A stretch of DNA of 64,000 bases from Clostridium isatidis. GTDB taxonomy: Bacteria > Bacillota > Clostridia > Clostridiales > Clostridiaceae. Location: the NCBI RefSeq assembly GCF_002285495.1, contig NZ_CP016786.1:2370001-2434000 (forward strand), in the 5' to 3' direction. A program made the position numbers and the translations under genes. Position 1 is the first letter of the stretch. Every line of letters starts with the position of its first letter. The notes under the pieces were generated by a model. It saw nothing but the letters and a program-made list of their open reading frames with translations, was not told where the DNA came from and searched no databases. Positions 18,709 through 27,605 of the stretch are shown here, piece by piece.

Positions 18709-19075
18709 TTTCGCCCTCCTTATATCTCTTTGATATAATTTCTAATATATTTTTTTTTGTAAAACCTAATTCTTTAGACTCCTTAATAAATCTATCTATT
18801 GTTTCATTAAATAATTCTTCTCTCAACTCATTTATTTTTTCTTCATCTTCAGTAACAAATTTCCCTATTCCTCTTTGAGTATAAATTAAGTTTTCTTTTT
18901 CCAATTCTGCATAAACCTTTTGAATTGTATTAGGATTAACTTTTAACTCATTTGCATAATCTCTTACTGACAAAATCCTCTCCCCTTTCTTTAACTCACC
19001 TGAAACTATTTTCTTTTTTATATAAGCTATTATCTGAAGATATATGGGTTCCTTTGAATTTAATTCAAATGCCAT
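18701..19075 (-). CDS. GntR-family regulator, YtrA subfamily
   Basis: 124 residues: an N-terminal winged helix (PIYLQIIAYIKKKIVSGELKKGERILSVRDYANELKVNPNTIQKVYAELEKENLIYTQRGIGKFV, about 10-75) and a short helical tail instead of a ligand-binding domain. That short tail defines the YtrA subfamily, whose members repress ABC-transporter operons they head. It is the first gene of the four-gene operon that follows. A palindrome at 19104-19123 overlaps the putative promoter and is a good autoregulation site. Confidence 0.87.
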   Translation of the reverse strand: MAFELNSKEPIYLQIIAYIKKKIVSGELKKGERILSVRDYANELKVNPNTIQKVYAELEKENLIYTQRGIGKFVTEDEEKINELREELFNETIDRFIKESKELGFTKKNILEIISKRYKEGENE

Positions 19076-19103
19076 TTCTTCATCTCCTTTCTTTCAGTAC
19101 CAC

Positions 19104-19123
19104 TGTATTAATTATATAATACA
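19104..19123. promoter_or_regulatory. Palindromic operator candidate for the YtrA-type regulator
   Basis: TGTATTA, six bases, TAATACA: a perfect 7-6-7 inverted repeat 29 bases before the gntR start. On the minus strand it reads AGTGTA-N12-TACAGT over a TATAAT-like -10 box, close to known YtrA-type sites. Confidence 0.6.
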
Positions 19124-19200
19124 CTAATACATGATTTTTTTCTACTATTTTTAATAATTATTTTAATTTTTTTATTATCACAAATTTAAAGATAAAAAAA

Positions 19201-19241
19201 GAAGCACCTAGAAATAAAATTATTTTATTTCTAGGTGCTTC
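19201..19241 (-). terminator. Long terminator downstream of the SASP gene
   Basis: Perfect 20-bp inverted repeat (19201-19220 and 19222-19241) around one base, with a TTTTTTT tail on the minus strand. It lies about 90 bases beyond the restored SASP stop codon. Confidence 0.8.
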
Positions 19242-19330
19242 CCTTTTAGTGAAGGGTGAACAATATTTTTAGGGCGGTATATTATCCTGTCCTTTACCTA
19301 AATTAATTCCTTTAAATTAGTTATCAGTGG

Positions 19331-19539
19331 TTATTTTATAGAATCTTTATATTGTTCTACCTTTCCTTAACCATTAGGCCATCTGAAGAAGTGCCTGAAA
19401 AACCCTTTTGCTTCTCAGTTAAGTTCCCACTAACTTTTCTTAGTTTAGCTTTCCTTAAAGAAACTCCTAATTCACTGGCAACTTCATTTTGGAAGGTTTT
19501 TAGTATCCGTTTTTTCACAGGAACTAAAAGTTTATCCAT
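19331..19539 (-). pseudogene. Alpha/beta-type small acid-soluble spore protein, frameshifted
   Basis: Alpha/beta SASPs coat spore DNA and are degraded by the GPR protease on germination. The frame from ATG 19539 has the family start LLVPVKKRILKTFQNEVASELGVSL, including the GPR-site-like NEVASE, then GNLTEKQKG and LMVKE. It stops early at 19357. One base later, the frame would continue VEQYKDSIK and stop at 19331, the expected SASP C-terminus (usual form MVKKMVEKYEQ). A single lost base, probably the T of the Met codon in MVKEMVEQ, explains it. The usual GxVGG is also altered to GFSGTSSDG. GGGAGGA precedes the ATG. It is a decayed paralogue or a sequencing error. Confidence 0.75.
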
Positions 19540-19619
19540 TTTTAATTCCTCCCTTGGCTTATTGGTTTTACAATATTATTTTAACCTCATATAATTTTTA
19601 TATACTTAGATTCAATTTA

Positions 19620-21653
19620 TTATAAAGTATTTTCATGAATTTGAACTTTATCAACTTCTCCAGCCATTACATCTATACCTTCCTTAAAATACACAAACTT
19701 ATCTTGATCTATTTTCTTAAGGATTATAGGTATTATTGGAGATTTAGCCTTTTCTTTTACTTTTTCTATAGAAAATTCAATTAAAGCATCTCCCTGTTTT
19801 ACTGTTTCACCTTCCTCAACTAATCTTTTAAATCCCTCGCCATATAACTTCATAGTATCAATACCTATATGTATAAATACCTCGCAATTATCTCCTTCTA
19901 TATTAATGGTATGATTTGTTTTAGAGATATTAGTTATTTTTCCATCAATAGGTGATAATAATATGTTATCTACAGGATTTATAGCAAATCCATCTCCTAT
20001 AAGCTTCATTGAAAATATTTCATCTGGAACTTCTTCTATTCTTAAAAGTTTTCCACTAATAGGTATCATGATAACATTATCTGTTCTTATTCCAGCCCTA
20101 ATGGGAGCTAATTTCTTTTTCTTTTTAATTTCTATTTCTCTACCTTCAATTAAAGCTTGTATATGTTCTTTTAATATATCAGAGTTTGTTCCGAAAATTG
20201 CTTGAATATTATTTCCTATTATCATTAATTCAGAACCCATTGCGTATTTTAATTTATCTTTATCTACTAAATTTATTTCATATACAGTTATTCTTATTCT
20301 TGTAATGCAAGCATCAAGATACTTCACATTCTTTTTACCACCTAAAGCTTCTAATACCTCTTTTGCTAATTCTCCATCAGCTAACTCAAACTCTAACTGT
20401 TCTTCTTCTCTTTCCCTTCCTGCAATTTTCAAATCTAATTTTCTTATTATATATCTAAAACCAAAGTAATATATAACAGCAAATATTAATCCAACAGCTA
20501 TTGCTAACCACCATTTCGTTCTATTAGGAAGAATACCAAATAAAATAAAATCTATCAGCCCTCCTGAGAAAGTTAGACCAATTCTAACATTAAGAATATC
20601 CATTATCATAAAGGAAAGACCTGCAAAAACACAATGTACTGCAAATAATGCTGGTGCTACGAATAAAAACATAAACTCTACAGGCTCTGTAATTCCTGTT
20701 AAAAAAGAAGTAAGAGCTGCTGAAAAAAGAATTCCCATAACTTTCTTTTTATTTTCTTCATAAGCCTCATGATACATTGCCAAAGCTGCAGCTGGTAACC
20801 CAAACATCATAAATGGATATTTTCCTGTCATAAAGGCTCCAGCAGTAAATTCAACTCCATCTCTTAGCTGCGCAAAGAAGATTTGCTGGTCACCAATTAT
20901 AAGCTCTCCAGATAAACTTAAATATTCGCCAAAATGATACCAAAAAGGTGTGTACCATATATGATGAAGACCAAAAGGAATTAGTGCTCTTTCTACAAGG
21001 CCAAATATAAAGGCTGCTACAGAGCTATTTGCTGATATTACTGTAGTTGTAAAACTTAATATTCTATCTTGTATTGGTGGCCATATTATAGCCATTAATA
21101 AACCTAAAAAAACTCCCATAATTGCAGAAATTATTGGTACTAATCTTTTTCCAGAAAAGAACCCTAAAAATTCTGGCAATCTTTTATCATAAAACTTTTT
21201 ATATACTTTTCCTGAAATAAGCCCGATTAATATACCTCCAAATACTCCTGTTTGTATTGTTGGTACTCCTAAAATAGTTGTATATAGTGGATTATGAGCA
21301 ATTGTAACTCTATTTATTCCAAGGGCTATCCCTGCTGTCATATTCATAGTTTGAAATCCAACTATGGCTGCTAATGCTGACACTCCATCTCCATTGCACA
21401 TTCCTATTGCAACACCCACTGCAAATAATAATGATAAATTTTCAAATATTATCTCTCCTGATGAAGACATTATATTTGATATCATTTGAATATTTTCATT
21501 TGCTATTATTGGAAACCTTGCTATTATATCAGGATTTTCAAATAATGTTCCTATCCCCATCAATATACCAGCAGCTGGCAATAGTGCTATTGGAAGCATT
21601 AGGGATTTACCAATCCTTTGCAAAACTCCAAAAAAGTTTTTTAGACGCTCCAT
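19620..21653 (-). CDS. ptsG: PTS glucose-family transporter, EIICBA fusion
   Basis: 677 residues. EIIC (about 1-410) is a multi-helix membrane channel with the GITEPVEFMFLFVAP motif. EIIB (about 425-505) has the phosphorylated cysteine in YLDACITRIRI. EIIA (about 535-660) has the phosphorylated His in VFIHIGIDTMKL and the partner His in NHTINIEG. It imports and phosphorylates glucose or a related sugar using PEP through HPr. It lies downstream of a glcT-type antiterminator gene, with a terminator-like hairpin in the 144-base gap. Substrate specificity (glucose against maltose or N-acetylglucosamine) is inferred from the partner gene. Confidence 0.88.
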   Translation of the reverse strand: MERLKNFFGVLQRIGKSLMLPIALLPAAGILMGIGTLFENPDIIARFPIIANENIQMISNIMSSSGEIIFENLSLLFAVGVAIGMCNGDGVSALAAIVGFQTMNMTAGIALGINRVTIAHNPLYTTILGVPTIQTGVFGGILIGLISGKVYKKFYDKRLPEFLGFFSGKRLVPIISAIMGVFLGLLMAIIWPPIQDRILSFTTTVISANSSVAAFIFGLVERALIPFGLHHIWYTPFWYHFGEYLSLSGELIIGDQQIFFAQLRDGVEFTAGAFMTGKYPFMMFGLPAAALAMYHEAYEENKKKVMGILFSAALTSFLTGITEPVEFMFLFVAPALFAVHCVFAGLSFMIMDILNVRIGLTFSGGLIDFILFGILPNRTKWWLAIAVGLIFAVIYYFGFRYIIRKLDLKIAGREREEEQLEFELADGELAKEVLEALGGKKNVKYLDACITRIRITVYEINLVDKDKLKYAMGSELMIIGNNIQAIFGTNSDILKEHIQALIEGREIEIKKKKKLAPIRAGIRTDNVIMIPISGKLLRIEEVPDEIFSMKLIGDGFAINPVDNILLSPIDGKITNISKTNHTINIEGDNCEVFIHIGIDTMKLYGEGFKRLVEEGETVKQGDALIEFSIEKVKEKAKSPIIPIILKKIDQDKFVYFKEGIDVMAGEVDKVQIHENTL

Positions 21654-21714
21654 ATTTTCCCTCCTAAAGAGCTAATTAATTTAAATGATTTCAAATAAAT
21701 TTTCAATATCTAAA

Positions 21715-21753
21715 AATTCACAGTTCCCAACAAAGCGCTGTGAACTGTGAATT
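21715..21753 (-). terminator. Hairpin terminator in the glcT-ptsG gap
   Basis: AATTCACAGTTC / GAACTGTGAATT, 15-base loop, TTTTT tail on the minus strand. It is suited to antitermination control of ptsG, but I see no clear RAT sequence overlapping its 5' arm. The stem itself matches the dispersed TTCACA/TGTGAA repeat family. Confidence 0.65.
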
Positions 21754-21797
21754 GGCCAAAATTATTATATGCACTTATAATATAAAATTTGTATTTA

Positions 21798-22658
21798 CTA
21801 ACTGTTATCGTTGTCTTTATTTCTTATTACAGAGATAACTCTATGAATGTGTATAGTTAAATATACAATTTCATCATCATTAACTTTATAATTATAATTA
21901 TCTTCTATAAAAAGTTTTATTTTCAATGCACAGTTATATGCTTCGGAATAACTTTTAGATGCTAATTCTAAAAATTCATTATTATTATCTGAATTTTGAG
22001 TATTAGTAACTACTCTTTTTGCAAAGTACTTTAAATGAGTTAGCAGTCTATCATAATTTATGTCTTCTTCATCAAACTCTACAGAATAATAATATCTTAT
22101 AATATTTAATATACCTTTTACTATATTTGTTGCTAATATTGATTCCTTTGATGTTTCCTGATAGCTTGCATTAACAAAGTGCAATGCAATAAATCCAGCT
22201 TCATCCTCTGGAAGATTTATTTTTAATTTACTATTAATGTATTTTAATGCCCATAAAGCTACTTTGTATTCCTCTTTATGAATTCTTCTTATTTCATCTA
22301 GTAAATCATTTTTTATTTCGACTTTATTTTTATACCTTTTAATAGCAAAACCCATATGGTCAGAAAGGGAAATATATATCTGTTTATCTAATTTTCTATT
22401 TAATTCCTTAGATGCATAGCTGATAATTTCATGGGCAAGCTCAAAAACTCCATCTGGAATTTCATTAATTAATTTTTTTAGCTTATTCCCCATTCTTTTA
22501 TCATCTACTACAAATACTTTTTCTATTTTATCTTCTTCAATTTCTTGTCCGACTTTTCTTTTAAAAGCAATTCCTGAACCCATGAGTATAACTTCTTTTT
22601 TAGTTTTTGGATCAATTGAAACAACAACATTGTTGTTTAATATCTTTTCTACAATCAT
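21798..22658 (-). CDS. glcT: BglG/LicT-family transcription antiterminator (GlcT type)
   Basis: 286 residues. An RNA-binding CAT domain covers 1-58 (ILNNNVVVS, ILMGSGIAFKRKVGQEI), followed by two PTS-regulated PRD domains (about 70-170 and 175-280) with conserved histidines in LAHEIISYA, SLSDHMGFAI, FIALHFVNAS and YLTIHIHRVI. The protein binds nascent leader RNA and prevents termination when its sugar is present, with activity set by phosphorylation through the PTS. The next gene, ptsG, is the expected target. The start ATG has the site AAGGGG 11 bases upstream. Confidence 0.88.
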   Translation of the reverse strand: MIVEKILNNNVVVSIDPKTKKEVILMGSGIAFKRKVGQEIEEDKIEKVFVVDDKRMGNKLKKLINEIPDGVFELAHEIISYASKELNRKLDKQIYISLSDHMGFAIKRYKNKVEIKNDLLDEIRRIHKEEYKVALWALKYINSKLKINLPEDEAGFIALHFVNASYQETSKESILATNIVKGILNIIRYYYSVEFDEEDINYDRLLTHLKYFAKRVVTNTQNSDNNNEFLELASKSYSEAYNCALKIKLFIEDNYNYKVNDDEIVYLTIHIHRVISVIRNKDNDNS

Positions 22659-22688
22659 TAACTCATTCCCCTTGCTTAGAAAAATAAA

Positions 22689-22729
22689 ATACCTAAATCA
22701 AGATAAAATAGAAATCTTAATTTAAGTAT
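22689..22729 (-). terminator. Terminator between the propeller kinase and glcT
   Basis: A 16-bp stem, ATACCTAAATCAAGAT against ATCTTAATTTAAGTAT (two G-U pairs on the minus-strand RNA), is followed by TTTATTTTT. It ends the kinase transcript or attenuates glcT. Confidence 0.6.
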
Positions 22730-22817
22730 TAAATACCTTTTTAATAACAATACATACTTATATTCATTTTTATGATAACATTTAACTAATATGATGTCAA
22801 CATTACGATTGTTATAT

Positions 22818-25800
22818 TTAGTTTTGTTTAGTCGGCAAAGTAATTATAAATTCACTTCCTAAACCAAGTTCACTTCTAACTTCAATAGTTCCATTATGAA
22901 GAGCTACTAATTGTTTAGTAAGGGTTAATCCTAAACCACTTCCACCATATTCTTCTGATTTATTGTTATTATATGCTTGCCCAAATCTATCAAATATTGT
23001 TTCTTGATATTTCTTATCTATTCCTATTCCTGTGTCTTTAATAGAAATTTTTACCTGACTACCTAAATCATACATTCTAACCTCTATTCTTCCTCCTTTA
23101 GAAGTAAACTTAACAGCATTTCCTATTAAATTTATAATACACCTTTCTATTTCCATTGCATCACATTCAATTATTTTTTCTTCTACATCTGGATCTATAA
23201 TAAGCTCTATTCCTTTCGATGCAATATAATCCTTCATAGTCAGCACCACTTCTTCTATATGATATATAATATTATGCTTTTCAATATTAAGAACGTAAGA
23301 GCCTGACTCTATTTTAGATGTATCAATAATATTATTAATTAATATAAGAAGTCTATCAGAGTTTCTTTTGATTGTATCCATATATTTTGCAAGTTGTTTT
23401 CTTTCTATTCCCTGATCACTATCATTAAGACTTGATATAAGCTGTTGAGCTGATTTTATAATATTTAATGGAGTTCTAAGTTCATGAGATAAATTAATAA
23501 AATAATTATTTTTGTATCTTTCATTCTTAATTAACTCATTATACAACTCTTCATTTTCCTTTAATTTCTTATTTAATTCGGTTGTTCTTTGTTCTATTAG
23601 GATGTTTAATATCTTTACCCTGTCATATATTATGTAAATTATTATTATTATAGTTAATGAATATATTAAATAAGCCAAAGGAGTTTTCCATGGTTTTAGA
23701 CCAACTGTAAATTTAACACTTGTTGGATTACTCCATTCCCCATTTGAACTCTTAGCAATAACTTTGAATTCATAATTTCCAGAATCTAAATTAGTATAAT
23801 TTGCATAATTTCTATTTCCTGAAAATACCCATTCCTCATCAACACCCTCTAATTTATAAGCATATTCTATATTTTTAGTATTTAAATAATAAGGAAGAAA
23901 AAATTTAAATTGTATTTGATTATGCTTATAATCTAAATAAATATTAGAAATCCCTTTAATCTCATCATCATTATTATAGATGCTATCTATTATGACTTCA
24001 TTTGAAAATCCATTCTTTATTATGTTTTGGGGATAAAAATATGTAAAACCATTTATTCCTCCAAAGAACATTTCTCCCCTTGGACTTTTATAACTAGAAA
24101 ATATATTATATTCATTTCCTTGTAAACCATCATTAACAGTAAAATTTACAAATTGCTCTTTATCAACTTCAAACTTAGATAATCCATAATTTGTACTTAT
24201 CCACAAGTTGTCTTCATTATCTACCAAAATACCATTTATAAAATTGTTAGATAATCCTTCTTTTTCAGTATACCTTTTAAAAGTTTCACTTTCTTTATTA
24301 AATTTATTTAATCCGTAACGAGTTCCTACCCAAATATTATTCTTACTATCAATAGCAAGAGCATTTACTGTGCTAAAGCTTAAACTTGAAGCATCATTTT
24401 CAATATTTTTATAGTTATTCATTTCCTTAGTTTTTGTATTAAAAGAAATAAGACCATTGTTAAAGCCGCATGCAAACCACATTACTCCATCTTTATCTTT
24501 AATGATATCTAACACCCAGCTTGCATTTATATTATTATCTTCAAAGACTTCACTAATATTTGTAAAACTTTCCTTTCTATCAAAAGTACAAACCCCTAAA
24601 TCAGTACCAATCCATAATAGGCCCTTATCATCTAAATAAAGGGACTTAACATCATCTGATATCAAACTATTACTATCATCAGGATCACTAAAATAATTGG
24701 TAAATTCTTTAGTATTTTTATCATATTTACTTAAACCTTTTTCTGTAGCTATCCATATTTCATTATCTATTCCTGTGATATCTCTAATATTATTACTAGG
24801 AATGCTATTGATTATATCTCTATAGTAAGCAATTCCTTCGTAATTTATTCTTTTTATATTTCCATTTTTTCTATCAATTACATTTAATCCCTCTCTCCTT
24901 GTTCCTACCCACAAATATCCTTCTTTATCTTCATAGATACCATAAATAAAATTTTCACTTATTGAATTCTCATCAAATGGATCATTTCTATAATTATAAA
25001 AAGAATTTTCTGGGTTAAACATACTTATTCCTTTAGTAGTTCCTACCCAAATAGTTCCTGATGAATCTTCCATTAAACTAAATACATCATCACTTATAAT
25101 ACTTTGTAAATCATATATCTTTGATTTAAATGTAAGAAATTCATTTCTTTCTTCATCCAATCTACATAAACCATTATTAGTTGCTATCCAAACAATTCCT
25201 CTGCTATCCCTCAATATTGTTCTTACTTCTTTACCTGCTAATGCCTTGCTATCTTCAGGATTACTTAAATACTGAGTTATTTCATTAGATTTTATATTTA
25301 TTTTATTTAATCCATTATTTTCTGTACCAACCCACAAATATCCTTTGTTATCAGCATATAAATCGTATATAAAGTTATCACTTATACTATTTTCTTTTTT
25401 ATTAGAATAGTATTTTATTATCTCCTTTGTATCCCTAGTAATTTTATTTAATCCTTCTTCTGTACCTATCCAATAATTCCCATAAATATCTTCTTCCACT
25501 GAATATATTACTTGACTTGTTAATATTTCCTCTTCCTCAGAATAGTATAATCTTTCAAAATCATCATTTTCCTTATTATATTTATTAAGACCATCCGCAG
25601 TAGCTACGTATAAATCACCTAGTGAATCAATTAATAACTCGGTAATATTATTATTTGATAAATTACATCCATCTTCCCCTGAAACATAGGTCTTTACTTC
25701 ATCTGTTTTTGGATCTATCTTATTTAATCCAACTGTTGTAGCAACCCATATATTATTATCATTATCTTCTGCAATTCCTATAATATAATTTCCAGTAATA

Positions 25801-26081
25801 CTGTCAGGAGAGTCTTCCCTATACTTATATACTTTAAATTCACTTCCATTATATCGATTTAGCCCGTCATCTGTACCTATCCATATATAACCTCTGCTAT
25901 CTTGAAACATATATTCAACAGTTGTTTGAGATAAACCATCTTCACTAGTAAGCCTTTTAAAATTCAAGTTTTTCTCCTTGCTTATTTCAAAAGTTTCAGC
26001 ATTAACATAAAGACTATTACTGTGAATAAAAATAGATATAATAAAAATCATATATAATAATTTTAAAAATATCTTTTTCAT
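22818..26081 (-). CDS. Sensor histidine kinase with two seven-bladed propellers
   Basis: 1087 residues from ATG 26081, which has AAAGGAAA six bases upstream and opens a signal peptide or anchor; earlier in-frame codons run toward a tRNA terminator. The extracellular part has 14 repeats of the type LWVGTxxGLNKFN (Reg_prop), enough for two seven-bladed propellers, then a Y_Y_Y domain (about 715-775). One transmembrane helix near 790-810 leads to HisKA (NLSHELRTPLN) and the ATPase domain (LIGNAVKFT, DTGIGID, GGSGLGLTLTKQ). Two-component receivers and AraC domains, common in Bacteroides hybrids, are missing. No regulator gene is adjacent. It probably senses an extracellular polymer or sugar. Confidence 0.9.
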   Translation of the reverse strand: MKKIFLKLLYMIFIISIFIHSNSLYVNAETFEISKEKNLNFKRLTSEDGLSQTTVEYMFQDSRGYIWIGTDDGLNRYNGSEFKVYKYREDSPDSITGNYIIGIAEDNDNNIWVATTVGLNKIDPKTDEVKTYVSGEDGCNLSNNNITELLIDSLGDLYVATADGLNKYNKENDDFERLYYSEEEEILTSQVIYSVEEDIYGNYWIGTEEGLNKITRDTKEIIKYYSNKKENSISDNFIYDLYADNKGYLWVGTENNGLNKINIKSNEITQYLSNPEDSKALAGKEVRTILRDSRGIVWIATNNGLCRLDEERNEFLTFKSKIYDLQSIISDDVFSLMEDSSGTIWVGTTKGISMFNPENSFYNYRNDPFDENSISENFIYGIYEDKEGYLWVGTRREGLNVIDRKNGNIKRINYEGIAYYRDIINSIPSNNIRDITGIDNEIWIATEKGLSKYDKNTKEFTNYFSDPDDSNSLISDDVKSLYLDDKGLLWIGTDLGVCTFDRKESFTNISEVFEDNNINASWVLDIIKDKDGVMWFACGFNNGLISFNTKTKEMNNYKNIENDASSLSFSTVNALAIDSKNNIWVGTRYGLNKFNKESETFKRYTEKEGLSNNFINGILVDNEDNLWISTNYGLSKFEVDKEQFVNFTVNDGLQGNEYNIFSSYKSPRGEMFFGGINGFTYFYPQNIIKNGFSNEVIIDSIYNNDDEIKGISNIYLDYKHNQIQFKFFLPYYLNTKNIEYAYKLEGVDEEWVFSGNRNYANYTNLDSGNYEFKVIAKSSNGEWSNPTSVKFTVGLKPWKTPLAYLIYSLTIIIIIYIIYDRVKILNILIEQRTTELNKKLKENEELYNELIKNERYKNNYFINLSHELRTPLNIIKSAQQLISSLNDSDQGIERKQLAKYMDTIKRNSDRLLILINNIIDTSKIESGSYVLNIEKHNIIYHIEEVVLTMKDYIASKGIELIIDPDVEEKIIECDAMEIERCIINLIGNAVKFTSKGGRIEVRMYDLGSQVKISIKDTGIGIDKKYQETIFDRFGQAYNNNKSEEYGGSGLGLTLTKQLVALHNGTIEVRSELGLGSEFIITLPTKQN

Positions 26082-26130
26082 TTGATTTCCTTTCATAAAC
26101 ATTTTAATTTTCAAAAGATATAAAAAAATA

Positions 26131-26158
26131 GAGGAAGACAACTAATACTGTCTTCCTC
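26131..26158 (-). terminator. Terminator of the downstream tRNA-Trp
   Basis: GAGGAAGACA / TGTCTTCCTC, followed on the minus strand by TATTTTTTTAT. Confidence 0.8.
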
Positions 26159-26168
26159 AACTCTATTA

Positions 26169-26244
26169 TGGCAGGGGCAGTAGGAATCGAACCCACAACC
26201 AACGGTTTTGGAGACCGCTACTCTACCAATTGAGCTATACCCCT
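26169..26244 (-). tRNA. tRNA-Trp(CCA), copy 1
   Basis: 76 bases including an encoded CCA. The acceptor stem pairs AGGGGTA with TGCCCCT, the anticodon loop is CTCCAAA (anticodon CCA) and the T loop is GGTTCGATTCC. Identical to copy 2 located 128 bases upstream. Confidence 0.95.
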
Positions 26245-26341
26245 TTAACAAAAAACATTTTAACATGATATTATAAAACTTGTCAACAATATGTTTTATT
26301 AACATATAATTGTACAATAAAACATAAATTTTACATAAATA

Positions 26342-26369
26342 TAGTCGGTAAAATATATTTTACCGACTA
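26342..26369 (-). terminator. Hairpin after the upstream tRNA-Trp
   Basis: Perfect 14-bp inverted repeat (TAGTCGGTAAAATA and its complement). The T tail on the minus strand is short and interrupted (ATATTTATG), so termination may be partial and let both tRNAs be read together. Confidence 0.6.
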
Positions 26370-26372
26370 AAA

Positions 26373-26448
26373 TGGCAGGGGCAGTAGGAATCGAACCCAC
26401 AACCAACGGTTTTGGAGACCGCTACTCTACCAATTGAGCTATACCCCT
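26373..26448 (-). tRNA. tRNA-Trp(CCA), copy 2
   Basis: 76 bases with encoded CCA and anticodon CCA. The sequence is identical to the other copy. It is the first of the pair in transcription order. Confidence 0.95.
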
Positions 26449-26504
26449 TTAAACAGCAACAAACTCATTATAACTTATGTTTATTTAAAAAGCAAGTTCT
26501 TAAA

Positions 26505-27386
26505 TTAATTTATTAAAACTTCTACTAATCTAGTAATATTATTTTTAATTGCTGCTAAGCTGCCATCTTCAAAATCAAATTCTAAAGACTTAAAGTTATT
26601 TTCTGAAGGTAATATATTTTCTTCTTTTATATCATGTATAAATATAACCTTGTCTTCTTCTAAATAACTATTAATATTATCTTTATTTACTTTAGTTATT
26701 TGAATTCCCAAACTTTTAAAGAAGTAATCAAATTTATTAGAATCGACTAATATTTTATATTCCTTCATTTTTTCTAAAGATGAAGCAGTCCCTTCCATAA
26801 AACTATCAATTTCCTTAATAAGCTCATTATAGTTTCTCTCATAGTAGTCCCTATTTGCTATATCCTTTTCTTGCAATGCTATCTTTATATTATATAAGGC
26901 TATCTTATACTCATTAATTCCTAAGTAATAATAAGGATTTACTTCAACTTTAGATACTATTTCTATATTTATTGGATATATTCCCCTAGATATATTTATA
27001 ATTCTTAATTTATTATCTATAGTGTTTTTTTCTTTATTTCTTAAACTCTTTCTTCCCTCATTTATCTTATCAATAAAGTCTTTATTCTCTAAATCACTAT
27101 AAATTAACAAATCCTTATTTAATATATTTTCCAAAACAAAATCATCTATTTTATAATCTTTAAGTTCTTCATTATTCTTAACTAAATAATCTACATTATG
27201 TTTATCCTTAACTAAATCTTTTATTATTTTATATTGATTCTCATTAACAGAAAGTATATCTAACTTTTGATTTTGTTGAATTTCATCTTCAGAATTTATT
27301 GTTGCCTCTAAAGAATTTCTAGATATATTTAAAAATAAAAATAAGCTAAAGGTAAAAATAATCAATGTGTAAGTTAACTTTTTCAT
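26505..27386 (-). CDS. ZnuA/TroA-like protein lacking the metal ligands
   Basis: 293 residues with an N-terminal hydrophobic export or anchor segment (TLIIFTFSLFLFLNI, no lipobox cysteine). It aligns with the ZnuA encoded at 11448-12401: LLIYSDLENKDFIDKI against IFIYNGLGMEEWINSI, LRIINISRGI against VKIVEASSGI, and NPYYYLGINEYKIALYNIK against DPHVWLSLTDAVKEVENIK. Every ligand His is replaced (DPH is NPY, TGH is DSN) and the His-rich loop is gone. It probably has the fold without binding zinc. No transporter genes are adjacent and it seems to be a single gene. The function is unknown; a scaffold or peptide-binding role is conceivable. Confidence 0.65.
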   Translation of the reverse strand: MKKLTYTLIIFTFSLFLFLNISRNSLEATINSEDEIQQNQKLDILSVNENQYKIIKDLVKDKHNVDYLVKNNEELKDYKIDDFVLENILNKDLLIYSDLENKDFIDKINEGRKSLRNKEKNTIDNKLRIINISRGIYPINIEIVSKVEVNPYYYLGINEYKIALYNIKIALQEKDIANRDYYERNYNELIKEIDSFMEGTASSLEKMKEYKILVDSNKFDYFFKSLGIQITKVNKDNINSYLEEDKVIFIHDIKEENILPSENNFKSLEFDFEDGSLAAIKNNITRLVEVLIN

Positions 27387-27605
27387 TTAACTTCCTCCAA
27401 AACTATATTTATAGTTTTATAGTAAATAATCTTAACATTATAATAACATAAATATAATTTATTTTTCTTAAAATTTGGTTACATTTATGTTAATTAATTC
27501 CTTAAATATCCTTTAATCATAAATTTATTATTTTCATTTATCTTTCTTTTTCTTTTCTTTTTGGATAAAATATATTAATAAGATACTTTAGAAAGGATAT
27601 TTATT

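Noticed and set aside
24457..24639. Short frames opposite the propeller kinase
   Set aside because: They repeat with the propeller repeats and have no start signals.
26111..26317. Minus-strand reading frame over the tRNA-Trp copy
   Set aside because: It is translated tRNA sequence with no ribosome site.
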